Below, one piece after another: positions 5,277-9,206 of a stretch of 9,206 nt of DNA (positions are counted from its first letter, which is position 1; each line of letters opens with the position of its first letter). Source of the stretch: DATKCJ01 sp035513275 (GTDB lineage: Bacteria > Verrucomicrobiota > Verrucomicrobiia > Opitutales > Opitutaceae); contig DATKCJ010000255.1 in the NCBI GenBank assembly GCA_035513275.1, positions 1 through 9,206 of the forward strand. The letters are read 5' to 3'. The notes below the pieces were generated by a model. It saw only the letters and a program-made list of their open reading frames with translations, was not told where the DNA came from and did not search any database. A program made the position numbers and the translations under genes.

Positions 5277-5564
5277 ATGCAATACCTCCTGCTCATTCAC
5301 AACAACGTCACGTCGAACACCGCCGAGGCCGAGTGGACCGAGTTCATCGCCCGTGCAAAGGAGAGCGGCACATTTCGCGGTGGCAGCGAACTCGGCGCGC
5401 GCGAACTCATCGGCAGCAGCACCCAAGTTTCCTCGTCGGCCCACATCGAGGGCTTCATGCGTTTCGAGTCCGACGACAAGCAGAAGATCCTCGACCTTCT
5501 GAAAACTCACCCTGTCGTCGTCCACGGCGGCACGGTAGAGCTGTGCGAAATGCCGGAGTCGTGA
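5277..5564 (+). CDS. YciI-like (YCII/DGPF family) protein
   Basis: This is a 95-residue protein that opens with MQYLLLIHNN, the usual first strand of YCII-related proteins, followed by a helix (AEAEWTEFIARAKESGTF). GGSEL, ARELIGSSTQV, GFMRFESDDKQKILDLLKTHPVV and VELCEMPES then give the ferredoxin-like alpha/beta pattern ending in 'v.l..m'. Family members are small cytoplasmic proteins of mostly unknown function, some suggested to be enzymes and some co-occurring with ECF sigma factors; no sigma factor gene is nearby here. ATG 5277 is chosen because the family begins at this strand; frames extending upstream lack similarity. It follows ferritin by 71 bp on the same strand, and co-transcription is possible but unshown. 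Confidence 0.72.
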   Translation: MQYLLLIHNNVTSNTAEAEWTEFIARAKESGTFRGGSELGARELIGSSTQVSSSAHIEGFMRFESDDKQKILDLLKTHPVVVHGGTVELCEMPES

Positions 5565-5578
5565 CGGCGCAGCGCCGT
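5564..5578. terminator. Hairpin between convergent genes
   Basis: ACGGC (5564-5568) pairs with GCCGT (5574-5578) around a 5-nt GC-rich loop, starting at the stop codon of the YciI-like gene. It lies in the 73-bp gap between that gene and the convergent TPR gene. No T-run follows on either strand, so a terminator role is only suggested by position. Confidence 0.3.
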
Positions 5579-5637
5579 GGAGCGGCGCCTGCTCGCACGG
5601 ACCATCGCCGGCTTGAGGTTCGCTTCTCGCACGTGCT

Positions 5638-8600
5638 TCAGAGCCCTGACTCCCCGTCCTCGCCGTTCATATCTGCGCCAGCGTCGGACACGTAATACTG
5701 AAGGGCGTTGACGAACTGGTGCCCCCGAATGACTGACGCGAAATCGCTTTCGCCGCGTCGACCAAACAAGGATTCCATTCCGTCAGGGGGATTCCTGTCG
5801 AGCCACGCGGCGCTTGCGGTGAGTCTGAGGACTTCGCCGAAATCGGGTATCTCCGCCAACACGCGATCCCTTTCCTTCAATGCGCTCCACAGCCGCCGCA
5901 GATCGCCGACAGAACCGAGCGAGGGATACGAATGCCGCCCGGCAGGATCGAGTTCGAGCATCTTGAGCATGAGGTCGTCGATCTCACCCGCGCTCATCTC
6001 CACCTTCCCCTGCAGGCCGCCCAGCTTTTCCCAGGCGTTGAGGTAAAGGGGATCGAGCGCAACCGCGCGACGGTAGTGGCCGGCCGCCTCGGTGTGGCGC
6101 TTCTGCTCCTCGCGCAGGTAGCCCAGCAAGTAGTGAAGCTGCGGTTTGTCGGGACGCGCTTCCAGCATCTGTGTGAAGACACGCCCGGCGATGTCTTGCG
6201 ACTCCCCGCTCTCAAAGACGTGCTCGCAGCCGAAGCAGTGGCTCTCCACGCGGCCGAAACTGTCGGGCATCAACTCAAACGCGCGGCGATAGTGCTCGGC
6301 CGCCTCGTCCATGCGTCCCTCCTTGGCGAGCCGGACGGCGAGCCGCGACTGGATGCAGTAGGCGTCGGCAAAGAAACCAAGCGCCTCGCGATAGATCCGA
6401 ATCGCCCGCGCAAATGCGCCGATCTCATACCAGCGGTCCGCCGTTTCGGAAAGGCGGATGGACTTCACTACGTTGTTGAAAAACGCGGCCTTCTCGCCAT
6501 CGCCTTTCGCGTCCATCGCGCGCTCCATGTTTGCATACACGCGCATGCGGTCGCCCGGTCCTTGCTCGCCGTCGGACGGATCGATGTTGATCGCCTGCTG
6601 GAGCGTTTCGATCGATGCGTCCCACTCGCCGGCATCGCCCTGGAGGCGCCCGAGCCAGATCAACGGACGCTCTTCGTAGCGGTCAACGGCAGCGAGCTTC
6701 GCGAGGAAGGGTCTCGCCTCCTGATTCACCAAACCCAGGTAAGCTTCGTAGACCGCGTCCACCCCGGGAGTGGACTTGAGCTGCGCTTCCAGAATCCTGC
6801 GGGCGGAATCGCGATCGCCGCGTTGAAGGACGACGAGCGCCATGTAATACCCGACCGGCCGCGAGTTTGAGGTGACTCTCTCGGAGGCGAGGTCGCGCAG
6901 ATCGCGCGCACCCCACCAAGGATTTTCGTCCACGAGCGCCCACGCGGCGTCCCAAAGCCCGAGCTCGACCGCTGCCCTGAGCTGCTCGCCAAGCAGGTTG
7001 CGCACAGTGTAATCCGACAGCGCCTGCGCATCGCCATCTTCCGTCGCCTTGTCTGCGCCAGCCCGCTTCTCATGGAGCGCCGACAGCAGAGCCATCATGA
7101 GCTGTCCCTCCTGATAAGCCTCCGTGTGCCGGCCCAGGGAGTTCAACGCCGAGACGAAGTCTGCGCCCGAATCGAGCGCTTCCTCGGGTGAGTGTTGCCT
7201 CAGGTGTTCGAGAATCGCGACGCCCGCGGCGCGCGCTGCGTCGAACCCCGCTCGATCGCCCTGCAACTCGGACAGCCAGAGGAGCCTTGTGACGACGGTC
7301 ATCTGTCCGGCCAGCTCAGTTGGGCCCGAACCGATCGGCACCAGCATTGCCTGAAATCGCGATGCTGCTTTCTCGAGCTCGTCCATCGCCATCTCAGCAT
7401 CGGCCTGCAACAACTGCACCTGCTGCCGGCTCATCCCGGCCAAACTTCCGTCCCCGGCCAGCGTGGCGACCAGGTTCTTCAATTCTTCCTGCCGGCCGAG
7501 CTGGACCGAAAGCCGGTTGAAGCGACTCCAGTCGCCTGACTCTGGACGGGCGGTCATCCAGCCATGGAGAAACTTCCATAGGTCGTCCGCGTGTCCACTT
7601 TGCTCAACCGCGTCGAGCGCGGAGTAACTCAGATAGCCGTCCTGAAGTGTGCCTCCACTCAACGCGAGCGCGAGCGCCTCGTCGACGCGGCCTTCAGCGA
7701 CCAGCCCAAAGAGATACTGAACTCTGGCCCTTTGGAAAAAATAGTCGGTCTCGTCGCCCTGCGAAAACTTCCGCAGCAAGGCCTCATAAAGAGCGACGCT
7801 CTCGAGGTCGTTCACCAACCCCCACTGCGCTTGCTTCATCTCGTCGATTCCCGCGATCGCAAGCTTCTTGAGAAGAGCCAGCGTTTGCGGTCCGGTCTCC
7901 GGTTCGACGACAAGTGTCAGCGGAAGACGAAGCGCCTTGTTGATCAGCTCGGCCGCGCGCTCCGGGCCCGCGAGGGTCACCAGGTCGGGAACGTGAATGG
8001 ACGGGGAGTATGGGCCCTGTTCTTCCGGCTCGTTCTGCAGGCTCATCAGATAACGCTGGATCACTGGACTCTCGATCGTCTGCACGATCGCCTCTTGTTC
8101 GACGCGATGCGTGTTCTCGAACTCCTCGACAAGGGCTTTGATTTTCGAATCGGCAGCCTCGCTGTCCTTGGTCTGCTCGAACTCCTCATACACCTTGATT
8201 ACCTTTTCGACGAAAACACGGCGGGCCTCGAGCAACCGGTGCAGGATCGCGAAGTTCTCCTCCCCACCGATGACGGCCTTCACTTCCTCCAAATCGACGG
8301 GCTCGAACATCGCGATCTGTTCCTCGAACACTTCGAGACGCGATCGCGTGCCTTCCGCATCACCGTCGGGGTTCGAGAGGCTCCACTCCAACCGCTGCAA
8401 ATGAACGCCCTCGACGGCGTCGCGGTCATCCACGGTCACCGCCCGCACTTCGGTCAACACCGAGTCGCGGTCGCCCAACAAGTATGCGAGCAGCCAACCG
8501 CCGCTCTGAAACCTCCGGCGCTCGAGTGAAGTGGCGTCCGGCGGCGCCGCGTCCTTCGCCTCCTTAAGTGCGCGACGCAGGTCCGCCCAATGTTCGGGTT

Positions 8601-8808
8601 CCGGAAGCTTCTCCAGCATGTCGCTCAGCCATTCGTCCTTCTGGCTTCCTTCGAGTTCAGTCCAGTCTGCGACCCATTGCCGGACCGCATCCGAACCCGG
8701 CTCGAATTCCTCACCCGCGACCGGATGCGGGAGCGAGAGCGACACACCCAACAAGGGAACCACGACGCACTTCAGCGCGTGCGCGAACACGGACGGTTTG
8801 ATTCGCAT
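5638..8808 (-). CDS. Large exported TPR-repeat protein of unknown function
   Basis: The product is about 1056 residues. ATG 8808 is preferred over the in-frame GTG 8841 because it places a basic/hydrophobic signal peptide at the very N-terminus (MRIKPSVFAHALKC, VVVPLLGVSLSL, cleavage near residue 31-32). The mature protein is almost entirely helical. Residues about 715-745 (WLGRLQGDAGEWDASIETLQ, ending INIDP), a segment with EGRMDEAAEHYRRAFELMPDS, and residues about 886-933 (LHYLLGYLREEQKRHTEAAG, ending AVALDP) are clear tetratricopeptide repeats. The N-terminal two thirds look like diverged helical repeats. A His-Cys-x2-Cys-x-His cluster (residues 857-863) sits between repeats. TPR proteins scaffold protein complexes; the location would be periplasm or outer surface, and the partner is unknown. 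No Shine-Dalgarno is seen. It is a single gene convergent with the YciI-like gene, with no obvious functional neighbour. Confidence 0.8.
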   Translation of the reverse strand: MRIKPSVFAHALKCVVVPLLGVSLSLPHPVAGEEFEPGSDAVRQWVADWTELEGSQKDEWLSDMLEKLPEPEHWADLRRALKEAKDAAPPDATSLERRRFQSGGWLLAYLLGDRDSVLTEVRAVTVDDRDAVEGVHLQRLEWSLSNPDGDAEGTRSRLEVFEEQIAMFEPVDLEEVKAVIGGEENFAILHRLLEARRVFVEKVIKVYEEFEQTKDSEAADSKIKALVEEFENTHRVEQEAIVQTIESPVIQRYLMSLQNEPEEQGPYSPSIHVPDLVTLAGPERAAELINKALRLPLTLVVEPETGPQTLALLKKLAIAGIDEMKQAQWGLVNDLESVALYEALLRKFSQGDETDYFFQRARVQYLFGLVAEGRVDEALALALSGGTLQDGYLSYSALDAVEQSGHADDLWKFLHGWMTARPESGDWSRFNRLSVQLGRQEELKNLVATLAGDGSLAGMSRQQVQLLQADAEMAMDELEKAASRFQAMLVPIGSGPTELAGQMTVVTRLLWLSELQGDRAGFDAARAAGVAILEHLRQHSPEEALDSGADFVSALNSLGRHTEAYQEGQLMMALLSALHEKRAGADKATEDGDAQALSDYTVRNLLGEQLRAAVELGLWDAAWALVDENPWWGARDLRDLASERVTSNSRPVGYYMALVVLQRGDRDSARRILEAQLKSTPGVDAVYEAYLGLVNQEARPFLAKLAAVDRYEERPLIWLGRLQGDAGEWDASIETLQQAINIDPSDGEQGPGDRMRVYANMERAMDAKGDGEKAAFFNNVVKSIRLSETADRWYEIGAFARAIRIYREALGFFADAYCIQSRLAVRLAKEGRMDEAAEHYRRAFELMPDSFGRVESHCFGCEHVFESGESQDIAGRVFTQMLEARPDKPQLHYLLGYLREEQKRHTEAAGHYRRAVALDPLYLNAWEKLGGLQGKVEMSAGEIDDLMLKMLELDPAGRHSYPSLGSVGDLRRLWSALKERDRVLAEIPDFGEVLRLTASAAWLDRNPPDGMESLFGRRGESDFASVIRGHQFVNALQYYVSDAGADMNGEDGESGL

Positions 8809-9026
8809 GACGAATAAGACTTTGCGACCCGCCCGGGGCACATGGAGAGAGAGTGGGCATCCCTCGATTTCCCTGACAGGACTTCAGGAATTGCGTATCT
8901 ACACGCGCATTCAAATCCGCCCGACCGGGATTAGCCAAGACCCGAGTGCCGTCGCATCGGACTTGACCTCGCGCTTACGATTTCCGCCCGTCAGCAACTA
9001 CGAGATTCGCTGAATCGCCCTGGCCG
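8809..9026. other. Upstream flank of the TPR gene
   Basis: This stretch of about 220 bp contains no credible gene. It should hold the leftward promoter of the TPR gene, but no convincing -35/-10 pair stands out. A small hairpin (CCTGA at 8872-8876, TCAGG at 8884-8888) lies about 65 bp before the start codon. A TTGACC on the + strand near 8963 points away from the TPR gene and has no matching -10. Confidence 0.35.
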
Positions 9027-9095
9027 CGCCATCCGGCTTGTCCTCCATAGCCCGAAGGGCGACGGAGGAAGCTCCAGCAGGAGCGTAGGATGGCG
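9027..9095. repeat. Three-way palindromic (REP/BIME-like) element next to tRNA-Asp
   Basis: An outer 8-bp inverted repeat (CGCCATCC at 9027-9034, GGATGGCG at 9088-9095) encloses two hairpins. One is CCTCC (9042-9046) with GGAGG (9064-9068), containing an inner GCCC-GAA-GGGC stem (9050-9060). The other is GCTCC-AGCA-GGAGC (9071-9084). The right outer arm covers the tRNA CCA end. It shares the CCTCC[A/G]TAGC...CGGAGG core with the hairpin at 3270-3290. It could act as a tRNA terminator or be a dispersed repeat. Confidence 0.6.
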
Positions 9096-9167
9096 GGATG
9101 GACGGGACTCGAACCCGCGGCCTTCTGCGTGACAGGCAGACGCTCTAACCAACTGAGCTACCACCCC
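9091..9167 (-). tRNA. tRNA-Asp(GTC)
   Basis: This is a complete 77-nt cloverleaf on the minus strand with encoded CCA. The acceptor stem is GGGGTGG/CCATCCC (one G-T pair), with D arm GCTC/GAGC, anticodon stem TCTGC/GCAGA with loop CTGTCAC (anticodon GTC, + strand gac at 9131-9133), variable loop AGGCC, and T arm GCGGG-TTCGAGT-CCCGT. The discriminator base is G, as expected for aspartate. Its 3' end overlaps the arm of a palindromic element. The 39 bases upstream contain a G-rich run on the + strand and no recognisable second tRNA. Confidence 0.97.
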
Positions 9168-9206
9168 GTGATGGGAAAAACGCGAACCGTAGGTTGAGGG
9201 GGGGTG

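Noticed and set aside
6220..6240. Haem c attachment motif in the TPR protein
   Set aside because: The sequence is CFGCEH, with Glu between the second Cys and His, so it is not CxxCH.
5932..8529. Two 312-codon + strand frames opposite the TPR gene (5932-6870 and 7591-8529)
   Set aside because: Both are mirror frames of the TPR coding sequence with no recognisable domain or start signal.
8809..8841. Upstream GTG start for the TPR protein
   Set aside because: It would put 11 residues before an otherwise well-formed signal peptide, and no ribosome-binding site supports it.
8960..8990. Promoter starting at TTGACC on the + strand
   Set aside because: There is no matching -10 at proper spacing and no rightward gene follows; the next gene, tRNA-Asp, is on the other strand.

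Overview
The window reads as a chromosomal stretch of a GC-rich, Gram-negative environmental bacterium, most likely a member of Verrucomicrobiota (inference). The reasons are the high GC content, secreted glycoside hydrolases and acetyl esterases, genes that mostly lack a clear Shine-Dalgarno sequence, and an intergenic region built from degenerate 9-10 bp units (CACGAAA, CACAGAT, CACAGAG, ATCCGTG and their complements). From memory, this repeat style is common in Verrucomicrobiota and some related environmental phyla. The lineage is not proven by anything in the window.

Left part (1-4010), carbohydrate section. A leftward, truncated gene at the window edge looks like the N-terminus of a secreted CE7-type acetyl(xylan) esterase. 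It diverges from a rightward gene for a secreted DUF5060/GH5-like glycoside hydrolase (stop at 2883). About 370 bp separate them and hold two palindromic REP-like elements. After the hydrolase comes a 485 bp gene-free stretch filled with short-unit tandem repeats in inverted pairs, plus a REP hairpin. This runs almost up to the start codon of an SGNH hydrolase closely resembling Axe2-type acetylxylan esterases (3369-4010). The three genes fit removal of acetyl groups from, and cleavage of, an acetylated hemicellulose: two exported enzymes and one probably cytoplasmic enzyme acting on imported oligosaccharides.

Middle part (4072-5564), small housekeeping and stress genes on the + strand. There is a type II toxin-antitoxin pair (TIGR02574-like antitoxin and RelE/ParE toxin, stop/start overlap ATGA), then a bacterial ferritin with every expected iron ligand, then a short YciI-like protein.

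Right part (5638-9206), minus strand. A convergent gene encodes a roughly 1056-residue exported TPR-type protein of unknown function. Beyond its upstream flank lies a complex palindromic element that runs into the 3' end of a tRNA-Asp(GTC) gene.

I see no CRISPR array, transposase, phage or defence island. The least explained parts are the repeat-filled intergenic region at 2893-3357 and the palindromic elements at 668-780 and 9027-9095.
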